Shown here one piece after another: positions 34,513 through 45,930 of a stretch of 64,000 nt of DNA. This DNA is from Monocercomonoides exilis (lineage: Eukaryota > Preaxostyla > Oxymonadida > Polymastigidae). The stretch's first letter is position 1. The number at the start of each line of letters is the position of its first letter. The stretch spans positions 315,001 to 379,000 of the forward strand of contig LSRY02000059.1 of NCBI GenBank assembly GCA_001643675.2, given 5' to 3'. A model generated the notes under the pieces. It made no database searches, was not told the origin of the DNA, and saw only the letters and a program-made list of their open reading frames with translations. The position numbers were made by a program, and so were the translations under genes.

Positions 34513-36996
34513 ATGCCCAGAAAATCTCATTGTCATTGCTCCGAGCATTGCTCATCATGTGATTCTTGTCTAAGCGATAGTTGCACTTGTTCTTCATATT
34601 GTTCATGTTGCTCATGTTCATATTGTTCTTGCTCATCATCTTTTTCTTCAGAATCAACTTGTTCTTCATTTTCTTCTGATTCATCTTCCGTGGAATCATG
34701 GACTTTAACTGAAAAAAGACATTTGGCAATTAATAGAAAAGAAACAAAAAGAAGAAAGGCACATACAAGGAAGATTCAAAGAAGAAATCAAAACAAATAT
34801 TATTCAGGCAAGACTAGTTTCTTTACATTACTTCAGCAACAATCATTTATTCCAATTGCCACTCATTATTTTCTTCAATCATATTATTCTGAAAGTTATA
34901 TTATCAGGAAGTTTCTACGTTCTTGGCTTAAACAAATTATTGCTGAATATCCGAAAAAAAAGAAGACAAGAAGTGGAAGCAATGGACAACGTACTCGGAC
35001 TAAAACTTTTTATGATTTTATGCCTTTTCTTTCAAAAGTGACTGATGACAAAGATTGTCTCGAAAATACTGAAAATTTTTGCAGTGTTATCCCGAAACTA
35101 CTTCAAATGATAAGTGAAAAAATAACACAAGATGATTTGCATAACATTATCGGATCTATGTTTGGTGGAATTGTTCCGCCAGTTTCAGCATTTTTTCTAC
35201 ATTTTTTGTTCAACTTAACTTCACGTCGAAGTCCACTTTCCGATTCAACTGACAATCCGTTTTCGTCGGAAGAATCGTCAAGCTCTTCACCAGAATTATT
35301 TGATGCTGCAGAAGTGGAAAAAGACATGAGAACATTTTTGCAGACTGAATTACGAAAACGTAGAAAGGGGTCCTATCATCTTGCAGCGAGCGAAGCAGCG
35401 CATATTGTTTCTCTGCTAATTGGAGAGAAAAAAGATGATTCTGATTCATCTTCTGATTCAACTTCTGCTTTGTCTTCAGCAAAAGCTGCAGCAGTAGAGA
35501 CCCCATCATCTTCATCAGAAGACAATAAAATCGAAAACGAAAAAAAAGACTTATCTAAAAGATACATCGCAAAAATTTTGAGAAGAAAACGTAAAGTCGA
35601 AAAAGCAAGGCAAGAAAGGGAAAATAAAGTTGAGAACGAATGGAATATTCCTGAATCTCTTTTCACACATTCATTGGCCGAGTTTAAGGAAGGCTTGACG
35701 AACACACTTGCTCAGAGTCTGGATTTTATTATCAAAATCGTTTTGTATCACAGCACACCTCAATATGCTGTTGGATCAAATGTTTCATCTTCCTCTTCTT
35801 CTTCCTCTTCCTCTTCCTCTTCTTCCCAATCAACCTCTCCTTCCCAATCAACCTCTACTTCTCTTTCCGCCACGCTCTCCAAGATCAGCGATGCTGACAG
35901 CACTCTCTTCATCCCCCGCCTTTTCGATGGCTTCCGCCGCCTCATTGCAAATGTTGTTGGGTATGTCAAAGAGAATGTCCGTTCTCTGTCTCTGCTGGAC
36001 GCATGGGAAGTGATCAGAAGACTCATTTTGCGTGTCGTGATGCTGCTGACAGAGAAAAGCATGAAGAATTTGAAGGAAGAGAAGGAAAAGGAGAAGGAGA
36101 AGAGGAAGAAGAAGAAGAAGGAAGAAGGGAAAGAGGAAGAAAAAGAAAAGCAAGAAAAAGAAGGAAAAAATTCTTCTTCTTCGCGTAAATCATCTGGAAG
36201 TTTGATTGCAGTTGATGAAGGCGATCCTCTTCTTTCTTATTTCATCTCTTCAATGTGCTTTTCTCAGCCTCGTTCTTCTCGCCGTTCACTTCAAAAGCGT
36301 CACTCATCATCTTCTTCTTCCTCCTCCTCCTCTTTTTCTTCTTCCTCTTTTTCTTCAATTTCTCCCTCAAAACGTAAAGTTCTCTCGTATTTTTCGATGA
36401 TTCTAACAGATTGTGCCATTCACTTGTATTCAATTGAGAAGGAAAAGAAAGAATTGAGAGAACAAAGACAGATGAGCAGAGAATCTGCAAATATTTCATC
36501 GGTTTCTTCTGCTTCTGCTTCTGCTTCTGCTTCAGTGTCATCTTCATCTTCTTCTTCCACTCCTTCCTCTTCTCCTTCTTCCGTCCCTTCTTCCGTCCCA
36601 ACAGCTTCCTTTGCCGACTTCCTTCTTCATTCTGCTTCTTCAACCACTCAACCTCAACCTCAACCTCAATCTCATCCTCAGCCAAGTTCCCCAAAAGAAG
36701 CAGAGGTCATTCCTGATTCATTGCCTCCACTGCCTTCTATCGACACCTCAAGTGACATTCAGGCATTTGCATCGATTGCTAAGACTGCCTTGAAAAATAA
36801 TGCGATTTATCACGAAATGGTAAAGACTCAAAAGGAAAAAGAAAAAGAAAAAAAGAAGAGAGAGGAGATAGAGAAGAAAGAGAAAGAAATGAAAGAAAAT
36901 GAAATGAAAATGAAAGAAAAAGAATCTGCTGCCAAAAAGCATGATGAGGACGAAGAAAAAGGAGGAGCCGGAGATTTTAACAATGAATATATCTAA
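34513..36996 (+). CDS. Unrecognised 827-aa protein with metallothionein-like Cys-rich N-terminus
   Basis: Single exon from the ATG at 34513 to TAA. Residues 7-40 contain 13 cysteines plus histidines in short CxC, CxxC and CC spacing (HCHCSEHCSSCDSC, then CTCSSYCSCCSCSYCSC), a metal-binding type of composition. Residues about 65-280 look folded: basic at first, then helical (FFTLLQQQSFIPIATHYFLQ, FLRSWLKQIIAEY, VIPKLLQMISEKITQDD). Ser- and Glu/Lys-rich tracts alternate with short helical segments (FIPRLFDGFRRLIANVVGYV, LLDAWEVIRRLILRVVMLL). The C-terminus is Lys/Glu-rich. There is no signal peptide. Family unknown. The Cys region is too irregular to be a classical zinc finger. Confidence 0.7.
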   Translation: MPRKSHCHCSEHCSSCDSCLSDSCTCSSYCSCCSCSYCSCSSSFSSESTCSSFSSDSSSVESWTLTEKRHLAINRKETKRRKAHTRKIQRRNQNKYYSGKTSFFTLLQQQSFIPIATHYFLQSYYSESYIIRKFLRSWLKQIIAEYPKKKKTRSGSNGQRTRTKTFYDFMPFLSKVTDDKDCLENTENFCSVIPKLLQMISEKITQDDLHNIIGSMFGGIVPPVSAFFLHFLFNLTSRRSPLSDSTDNPFSSEESSSSSPELFDAAEVEKDMRTFLQTELRKRRKGSYHLAASEAAHIVSLLIGEKKDDSDSSSDSTSALSSAKAAAVETPSSSSEDNKIENEKKDLSKRYIAKILRRKRKVEKARQERENKVENEWNIPESLFTHSLAEFKEGLTNTLAQSLDFIIKIVLYHSTPQYAVGSNVSSSSSSSSSSSSSSQSTSPSQSTSTSLSATLSKISDADSTLFIPRLFDGFRRLIANVVGYVKENVRSLSLLDAWEVIRRLILRVVMLLTEKSMKNLKEEKEKEKEKRKKKKKEEGKEEEKEKQEKEGKNSSSSRKSSGSLIAVDEGDPLLSYFISSMCFSQPRSSRRSLQKRHSSSSSSSSSSFSSSSFSSISPSKRKVLSYFSMILTDCAIHLYSIEKEKKELREQRQMSRESANISSVSSASASASASVSSSSSSSTPSSSPSSVPSSVPTASFADFLLHSASSTTQPQPQPQSHPQPSSPKEAEVIPDSLPPLPSIDTSSDIQAFASIAKTALKNNAIYHEMVKTQKEKEKEKKKREEIEKKEKEMKENEMKMKEKESAAKKHDEDEEKGGAGDFNNEYI

Positions 36997-37186
36997 AAAA
37001 ATGTATACAAAAATTATTTCTTGTGAGTTGATCCAAATCTTCCATTTCAAAATTTTAATTAAAGATCTTGGATCATTGTTCCCACTTTTGCATATCATTT
37101 TAAACACAACTTTTTTTATTTATTTGCCCTTGTAATTTTTAAGACTTATTTGATATTTTAATCAAATTCTCTAACAAAATAATACA

Positions 37187-40100
37187 ATGGCAATGAGATA
37201 TGGAGCTTCTAGAGGAGGTAATCTTGCCTCAAAAATGAAAGATCTTATCAATGAAAATCAAAGTCTGGCTTTTATTTTTCTTTAAGAGTTATGAAATAAC
37301 ATTTATATCATACGAAAATTTTTGTAATTTGCATCATGGTGCGCTGTCAGTGTTTTCACTTTCATCGTTCACTTCGTTTTCAAATCGACCAAGAAGTGTT
37401 TTCGGTGCACCATATATTCCACGTCGTCAAAAAGCTATTTTCCCAACAATAGAGTATAATTATCCATCATTTTCAGATCCGTTATCTAATCTGTTGGATA
37501 CAATCGAAGAATCAGATGATAATGATGATCAAATTCAAATCATGCAAGAGCAATCAGAGGCCCAAAATGAATTGTCATCTCAAATTAAAGATATAGAAGA
37601 TCATTGCTTGGATAAAAAGACTCTTGAAGCGGTTGTATCGACAAAGCAAAATCAGGATGTCTTATTTAGACCTTCGAAGGCGAAAAGTGAAGGAACTAAT
37701 TTTCAGACAAAGTTAGATTTATTCTATGATACATTTTTGAATCGAAGGCAGACCGTACTTCTTCTTTCGGTCAAAATGGGGCCTTATATGGAAATGCTGA
37801 AACAAAAAAGCCAATCATCCCAAGGTCATGGTGAAATGGCCGAAGGAGGATCAAGTCCACAATCAGATTCAGATACAAATGAAGGAATTGCCTCGCTTCC
37901 TCAATGGAGCCTAATCCGTGTGCGGAGCGGAGATGATGTGGGCGTATTGTGCGAGTCATTCTGCCTTCAACAAGCACTCCCGAATTCTGCTGTGCCAATA
38001 CTTTCGAGTGTTGTGAAGGTGGCTGTGGAAGAAAGAGCCAGAAAAGAAGAGGCGATGGGCGAAAGCATCGGAGAAGAGCTGAAGAAAGCGCGGAAGCTCA
38101 ACCAGGACGAGAAAGACGGCAGCTCATCCGAAAAGGCAGGTGCAGAAGGAGATGCAAGCAGCGGTGAAAGAGAGATTGAAGCAGCACATCCAGAAGATGT
38201 GGTGTCAGAGATGGAGCAGCACGTCCGGCGGATTGCGCTGACGAAGCGGAGACTGAAACAGCAGCAGATTCAGCAGCAAGGGATGACGATGAAGCGGTGG
38301 GGCGCTGCAGCAATGAAGATTATGGCTGCCCAGCGCCACCAGCTGATGCTGAAGGGCACCACAATGCAGAGCGGATCGCGTCCAGGCAGCGCTTCTTCAT
38401 CGCCTATTTCTTCCTCAACATCCGCAGGAGACGAGGAGTCAACAGCAAAACAGGACGAAGGCGCAGATGGTGTGGCTGTGCAGGTCGCGTCGATTGACCA
38501 GCCAGTGCCGTTGGCTGGCACTCCACTGCCAACAGATGAATCTTCTGCATCATCTTCCTCTTCATCCTCATCTTCTTCTTCTTCTTCTTCTGAAAGCAGT
38601 GCCAACAGCAACAACTTGGCGTCTATGTTCCCAGCAGGTGCCATCCCATCTGCTGTTCTTCTGGAAGAGTATCCTTCTTCAACAGCATTCGCTTCAGCAG
38701 ACATCGATCCATTTGCTGAGCAGATGGAAGCCATCAGAAAGGCAGAGGCGTTTGAAGACGAGCAGAAACGGCTGATTGACGCAGAGCTGAACAACGAAAA
38801 GAAGAAGAAGAAGAAGAAGAAGAAGAAGAAGGCCAGTGCAATGGATGGCACATCATTGCTTTATTCAACAAAGGAGATTAAGAAAGTATCAAATCTGCGC
38901 TCAAAAGGAGAAGAGGAAGAAGGCGATTCGAAAGATGACGAATCTCGAAGGAGCAAGTCAGCTGGTGCAAACAGAGAGGAAATCGGTGCGAATAAGGCGA
39001 GTGAAGGGAAAGTGCTGACGAAGAATGAGCAACATCGACAGGAAGTGCTGCGGGCGATTGAAGAGGCGAACCGGCAGCGCATTCAGAAGTACAGAGAGAA
39101 GCTGGAGAAGCAGGAGAAGGAGAAGAAGCCGAGATATCATCTGAAGTCGTCGAAGGAGCTGGAGGAGGAGTATGAGTGGTATTATGAGAGTGAGAGCAAG
39201 AGCGAGGAAGAGGAAGACGAGGAGGAAGAGGCAAAGGGAGAGGAGGCATCTGCAAAGGCAGGGGAAGAAGGCAACGAAGCAGGAAAAGAAGGAGGAAAGG
39301 GAAAAGGAGAAGGAGAAGGAGAGGCAGGGAAAGAAGAAGGAGAAGAGAAGAAGAAAGCGAAGAAAGCGAAGAAGACTCGAATTGAACGACTGTATGAAGA
39401 AGGGAAGCAGAAGCAGCGGAAGGAGCTGGCAGACGAAAAGAAGGAGAAGGAGAAGCTGAAGCAGCCCCCGCCGATTAAGCCGCCACCTCCTCCCACAAAG
39501 CTGCAGACATTCTACCGGCTGCACGAAGAGTCAGAGCAGATAGAGAAGAACAGAAAGAGGGCAGAGCTGCAGCGGAGGGAGCAGTTGGAGAAGTCGATTG
39601 TGGAAGGGACGAAGGCATCGCCGTTCAAGCCGACGATTTCGAGCAAGTCGAAAAAGATGGCTGCGAACAGGAACTGGAAAGACGCGACGAGTGAAAGAGA
39701 GATCGACAGGCTGCGCATTGAGGCGAAGGAGCTGGGGCTGGACGACACGCAGACAGCAAACTACTTCTTCAACAAAGAGGTGGAGAAAGAGAGAGGGATG
39801 ATGGCATCAGGGAATGGAGAAGGAGAGGACTTGGGAGCAACCTCAGCGACTGTCAGCACATTTGGAGAAGGAGACGGGTCCGAAACAGCACGCACACGCA
39901 CAACGATGTCATCTCGTATGTCAACAAGAACAGTAAACACGCCTGGCAGAAGGGCAACAGCAGGGCTGGCAGAGCAGGTATACTCGTTCAAGCCGAAGAT
40001 CAGTGCGAAGTCGAGGAAGATTGCAGAGAACGCGTTTCAGAGGATGAAGAAGGAGGAGAAAGGGGAAGGGGAAAGAGAAGGAGAAGGAGAAGGGGAGAGG

Positions 40101-43100
40101 GAGAGGGAAGAGAAAGGAGAGAACGAAGGGAGAGAAGAGGCAGAAACTGGGCAGAACAGAGAGGGCATGAATCAAACAGGAGAATATGAGTTTGAAGCAT
40201 CTGACGGTGAATACGATTCAGAGAGGAGAGAAAGAAGAGTTCCGCCGCTTCCTTTGGAGAGCAAAGGAGAAGGCGACGGAAGAGCAATGGCAAAATCAGG
40301 CGATGCGGCAGAGACAGCGTCGATTGCCTCAACTCGATCGCGCCGGTCAGAAAAGAAAATGCCATCGTTTTTGGATCGGGTACAGATAGACATCAAGCAG
40401 AGAGAGAAGCTGAAGGAAGGCATTCAGAAGTGGTATCCAGAAGAGTACACATTCACCCCCACGACATATTCAAAGAGATCGCCAAAGGAAGTGGAGGAGT
40501 TTATGAAGGAGCAGGAGAGGAGGAGGAAGGAGAAAGAGGAAGAAAGAGAAGGAGAAGAAGGAGAGGAAGAGGAAGATGAATATGATGAGAATGGCAATTT
40601 ACGTGGTTCAAGTGGCAAATCCAAAGGGAAAGCAGCTGATGAAAAAGCAGAGCAACAAAAGAAGGAAAAGAAATATGATGCAGTTGAATATGCCACAAAC
40701 CGTCTGTATTATGATGGCCTGAAAAGAGAAGAGAAGAAGCGGGAGGTCGAAATCAAGACGATGGACCCGGCCTTCCAGCGTCCCATTGTGTACTCCACAT
40801 ACTCCTCCTTCACACACGCAGCAGCGCCTCGCATCAACGACGCCTTTCGCAGTGTGGCTGATGGACTTGTGCCGACTGTGGAGAAGAAAGAAGAACGAGC
40901 CAGAGCGAAAAAGACAGTGTCGATGGGGCAGACGCTCTCAACACCCAATCCTCTGAACTCGTCTGTTGTGTCTGATGTTAACTCTCCCTCCAGTTCTTCT
41001 GCTGAGATCGGCTCGTCATTCACCCCTGGCTCTCGTCCTTCCTCAACCACACTGTTATCACACACATCAGATGCATTCAGCCCTGCAAAGACACCTTCTT
41101 CACAGAAGCACCCAGAACTCTCTCCAATTTCAACCACACCTTCGCCAGGCAGACGCGGACAAGCTGTTCTGCCTCCGACTTCGCCAAAGGTTGCAGCGTC
41201 GTTCACGTCTTCTGCAGTCCACGCCTCGCTTTTTGAGTCAATTGGCTCATACTCCTCGTCAACCTCTTCTCCGCATGCCCACTCGCCAGTCAGAGCATCT
41301 CCTTCTTCATCAGCAAGGATGGGCAGCAGCTGGGCAGATGGGAGCAGCAGAGGAGAGGTGATGACACCGCAGCGGACAGAACAGATGCAGAAGCGCTTTG
41401 CAGAAGGCGTGGTGACGAAGGAGGCTGGTGTGGATGCGAAGAGGAAGCTTCTGAATGAGGCAGCGAAGAAAGAAAGTGAGATGAAGAAAGTGAATGATAA
41501 ATCGAATCTTCTTGTCAGAAAAAGGAACGAGAAGTGGAGGGAAGTGTTCCAGATGCTCTTGAAGGAAGACCTGAAGAGAAAACAAGAGGCAGAAAAGAAG
41601 GAGAACAAGCAGAGCGAAGAAGGAAATGAAGAGAATTCTCAAACTTCTGATGCTAAAAACGCTGAAGCAGATGAGAACGGATCAAATGAAGGCAAATCTT
41701 CTTCATCTTCTTCTTCTTCTCAGAAGAATCATCATCCACAAACCATCACATTGGATGCCTCTCTGATTGTATCTACATTGGAAGACCAATACGCATTAGA
41801 TCTCCTTCTGCTGCTTGACTTTGCGTCTATCACATTTGTGGAGCGGGAGAAAGAGCGGAAGCTGTGGGAGCTGTTTGAACTGGAAGTGATCAAGCGATCG
41901 GGTGTGGCTGGTGTGCGCACACGTGTCAGGCCTTTGACACGGGAAGAGAGGGAAGAGGTGAGGAGGAAGAGGAGAGGAGAGAAAGGAGAAAAGGGAGAGA
42001 AGAAAGGAGCAGCACATGATGCTTCGTATGATGATGATCATGAGGTTTATTATCCGCCACACTTTGAGTTGGAAGAAGAGGAAGATGAAGAACAGGAAGA
42101 CGAAGATGAAATGACTGGAGAGTTGAATGAAGAACTTGCTAAAAATAAACAGGAAGAGTCTGAAGAAATGCAAGAAGCAGACGCCACAAAAGAAACAGAA
42201 AAAGCTGAAGGAGAAGCAAGCGACATGTCACATGAAGAGAAAGAGGAGTCAACCGCTGCCAGTCAAATGCACTCGAATCAGCTGGCAACACCAGCCACTT
42301 CTCACTCAATCCTCAGCAGCCGAGGACAGCCCTCGTCTTCTCTTACCACACCTTCAAGGCGCCAGGCACAGCTCTCTTCCACTTTTGCCTCACAGGCATC
42401 TCGTCGCTCGATGACACAGCAGAGTCTGACGATGTCAGGGTCACTTTACAATTCTTCATTGGCATCCAACTCGTCAGCTGGTCTCACCCTCTCTTCACAC
42501 GGACCAGAGCTGTTCTTCACTGGGCATGTGATAGACGATGTGGATGAGAATGCGTTTGTGGCAATGCTGAGCGATGCCGTCCTGCTGTACGGGAAAGAGA
42601 AGCTGATCATCACTCGCACTGAGGCTGAAATGAAGAGAGTTCCAAAGAAACACAGTGAAGAAGAAGAAGAAAGAGAAGGAGGAGAAAGAGAAGGAGAAGA
42701 GACACAACAGAAAAAGGAATCAGCAGAGTCGAATGAAGAAAGTTCAGTGCCAATTTCAGAAGAGACAGAAAAGGAAGAGAAACCCATCAGTGAAGAATCA
42801 ACAAAAGGCCAATCATCTGAACAGCCAGAGGAAGCAGGGCAGTCAGAGGCAGTTGGAATTGAGCAGCTGTCGCTTGAGATGTACTGCCTGGCAAAAGATT
42901 GGCTGCATATTCCCTCGCAAAGAGAGATGGAAGACGAGAAAGAGCTTTCTGTCCAGATCAAGCGTGTGCGCATGCCATCCAGTGCGAAGAGCACAAATGC
43001 GACGGTGAAGCTGACGAAGAGCCAGATGATTATGAGAGAGAGAGAGAAGGAGAAGGAGAGGCAGAGGGAGATAGAGAGACAGCGCTGGGCAGCTGGGAAG

Positions 43101-43988
43101 CCTGTTTTGACTGCCACTCCTCCTGCTTCTCTGGCTGCGAAGAGGAACAGTCAGAAAGAAGGAGAAAAGAAGGCAGATGAAAATGTGAAGCAGCAAAAAG
43201 CAAAATCAGCAAAGACAGAAAGACAGAGAAATTTGCAGAAGGAAGAAGAAGAACAAGAAAAGAAGGAAGCAACTGAAAGTGGATTGACTTCATACCAAAC
43301 ACCAAAAATAGAGTCAGAAGATGAAAGAAATGAATCTGGTGAAAATAATAAAGAAACAAATCAGGCAGAAAATGGAGATGAAGAGGAGAAGGAGGAGGAG
43401 GATGAGGAAGAAGATGAAGAAGAAGACGAAGAGGAAGAGGAGGAAGAGGAGGAAGAGGAAGAAGAAGAGGAGGACGAAGATGATAACGCAGAACAAAAAG
43501 CAGAAGCCAAGCCGCTACAAGCAGGTCCATTTGGGCATGATATTCCTATGGATGATGAATCAGAAGAAGAAGAGGAAGAAGAAGCGGAGGAGGAAGAGGA
43601 GGAGGAAGGAGAAGAAGGAGAAGGAGAAGGAGAAGAAAACAAAACAGGCGCCACAGACAACACAGACAATACTTTGCAAAGCAACCAGCCAGAACCAGCA
43701 GCCACAACAGTAGCAGCAGCTCAGCCAGTTAGACAGGGGCCTTCGTTTGCTTCTGAACTGAGAGGGATTTCATCTTCGTCCTCAGCCGAACAGCAACTTC
43801 AACAGGAACTCATGCAACTTGCAGAGGCTGAAGGCGACGCTGGGCTCATGGAAATATTGAAACAAAGTATGGTCGACCAACAAACAAAAAGAAATGCAAA
43901 AGACAATGCAAATGAAGATGAAGACTACGAAGCAGATTTTGATGGAAGCGAAAGTAACGATGGATTAGAGGAATACATGTTTGACTAA
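37187..43988 (+). CDS. Giant 2237-aa charged protein with repeated FxPxI-S motif
   Basis: Two exons, 37187-37262 and 37351-43988 (88-nt intron, phase 1, donor GTCTGG). Using the intron keeps a conserved-looking start, MAMRYGASRGG..., then RPRSVFGAPYIPRRQKAIFP. Most of the protein is Glu/Lys/Ser-rich. A motif of the type F-x-P-x-I-x-x-x-S recurs: FKPTISSKSKK (about residue 784), FKPKISAKSRK (about 905), with a looser FTPTTYSKRS (about 1060). Such repeats are common in coiled-coil cytoskeletal proteins of protists. Folded-looking islands occur near residues 150-180, 1495-1560 (LEDQYALDLLLLLDFASITF) and 1760-1790. Near-pure Glu/Asp tracts lie at about 43380-43480 and 43560-43640. The family is unknown; a cytoskeletal scaffold is a guess from the motif. 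Confidence 0.75.
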
Positions 43989-44152
43989 AAACAACCTTCT
44001 ACTTAAAACTGTTATCATTCTCTTTTAATTAATTTTGTCTTTTTTTATTTTTTCAGATTTTCATTTCATATAATTTAACAAAAAACAACATTTTTTGATC
44101 ATATTGCCCATCATCTATCTTCTTTTTATTAAATCATTCGTTTGGCTTTTAA

Positions 44153-45739
44153 ATGAGTTCTTTTGATCCTTATATAACATATCCACAAAAAAAACAGGTT
44201 TTTTAAAAGCTTTTTATTGCGGTTGTTCTGATAGCTTTTTTTAATAACTTTGAAAACAATTTTTTTCTTTTTTTATTTATTTGTTGAATATGTGACTATT
44301 GCTATTTAAAATTGACTTAATACAACAAATTAGAGAAGCCATTCTTCTGAATCTTCCACTCCAATTCTGACTCCATCACTTCCACCAATGACAGCAGCAA
44401 CTCCTTCAGATATTTTAAGGTTGACGCTTATTTACTACTAGTTTAAATTTTTGTCTTGTAATATTTTTTGTTTTTACTAACAAATAGATTTTTGAGCAAA
44501 CTAGTGCAAGATTTGATCAAGCACAAGCATGGATGGCCATTTGCTACTCCTGTGGATGTAGATGCCTTAAGTATTCCTCAATATCGAGAAATAATTAAAA
44601 AGCCAATGGACCTCGGAACAATTAAAATGAACATAGAAAATGGTTATTATGAGGATGATTACCTTGCATGCTATGGTGATATTGTCTTGGTGTGGGATAA
44701 TTGCTTCAGGTTTAATCCACCTGACACTGATGTGTCGATGATGTGCAGTACTTTGCAGAAATTCTTTTTAAAACGAATTGAAAATAGTGGCTACTTTACA
44801 GATAATCAAATACAATTCGCTAAAGCGCCTCATCCAATGAAATATCAAAAGCCAACAACTCCAGGCTTTGTTCTTGGAGGCCAAGGGTCCGGGCAGAAGA
44901 AAAAAGGATCTGGTTCGGGTTCTCATAAGAAAAAATCAAGTTCATCACAAAAAAAGCAATCATCTGTACACAGGCACACAGCAAATGCAGCTGCATCTTC
45001 AAAGGGGAATGTTCAATCATATGCTTCTTTGAAACAGCCTTACGAGCAAGCTCCACTTTCCCACAAACGACAATCTCTGAGGTCCGCTGGCTCGTTGCCT
45101 GACTTGGATCGCCTTCTTTACCGTTTTGAAGGAGATGAAATTCCCTTATCAAACGAAGAGATGGTGCAGCTTGTGGCGACTTTGGATGCGCTTCCTGAGC
45201 GATTTATGGAGAAAATAGTCCAATTTATCCAGCAGATCTCGCCTATGACGCCTGTTGATTCTGTAGGCGATGATGTGATCGAATTTAGCTTGGATGACAT
45301 GGATGTGCGTGTTGTGAGACATCTTCAGAAGTATGTTGAAGGGTGTGTTGATGTAATCCAAAAGGCAATTGAACGAGGCGATCCTGTGGAAGAAAAGGAA
45401 GAAGCCGACGAACAAATGGCAAAGGATGATGATGAAGATACAGATGAAATTAAAGAGAAAGATGGAGATGAAAATGAAAGCCACAGAGAAGAAGAGGCTA
45501 AAAAGGAGAACGAAGTGGAAGAAGAAAGAAAAGTTCAAGATCCCGGAACGGATATCGGAAATGATAATGATAAAAAGGATGTGGACTTGTTTCCTCTCAA
45601 AAGCGAAACTGTTGAAAGCGACGTTAAACAATCTGAGAATACCCAAATCAACGAAATTGTCCTTACAACTCAGGAAAGCAATATCTCCCCTCAGACTGAC
45701 AATTCACACCACATCGACGGAAAAAATGATATCGAATGA
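44153..45739 (+). CDS. BET-type protein: one bromodomain plus ET (NET) domain
   Basis: 460 aa in three exons: 44153-44197, 44334-44419 and 44488-45739 (phases 0 and 2). The bromodomain spans residues about 44-145: HGWPFATPVD (WPF shelf), then YREIIKKPMDLGTIKMNIENG, then DNCFRFNPPDTDV, which keeps the acetyl-lysine-binding Asn (about 120). After a Lys/Ser/Gly-rich basic linker, an ET domain follows at residues about 263-332 (PLSNEEMVQLVATLDALPER ... MDVRVVRHLQKYV). The C-terminus is acidic. Having one bromodomain with ET resembles plant GTE and many protist BET proteins. It should read acetylated histones and regulate transcription. The first two small exons were found by phase matching and are slightly less certain. 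Confidence 0.9.
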
Positions 45740-45930
45740 GCCATTTTTGCTTCCTAAAACACTTCATCTTATAATGCACATCTCTTCCATTTCACGTAGC
45801 CATGTGTTCTCCTGTTTTAACTTTGTTAATGTTTTTATTTTTTATTCCGGTTTTTCTCTTCACTTCATATTTTAGTTTGTTTTTTTTACAAAAAAATAAA
45901 ATTCAACAAAAAAAATTGTAATTTGTTTAT

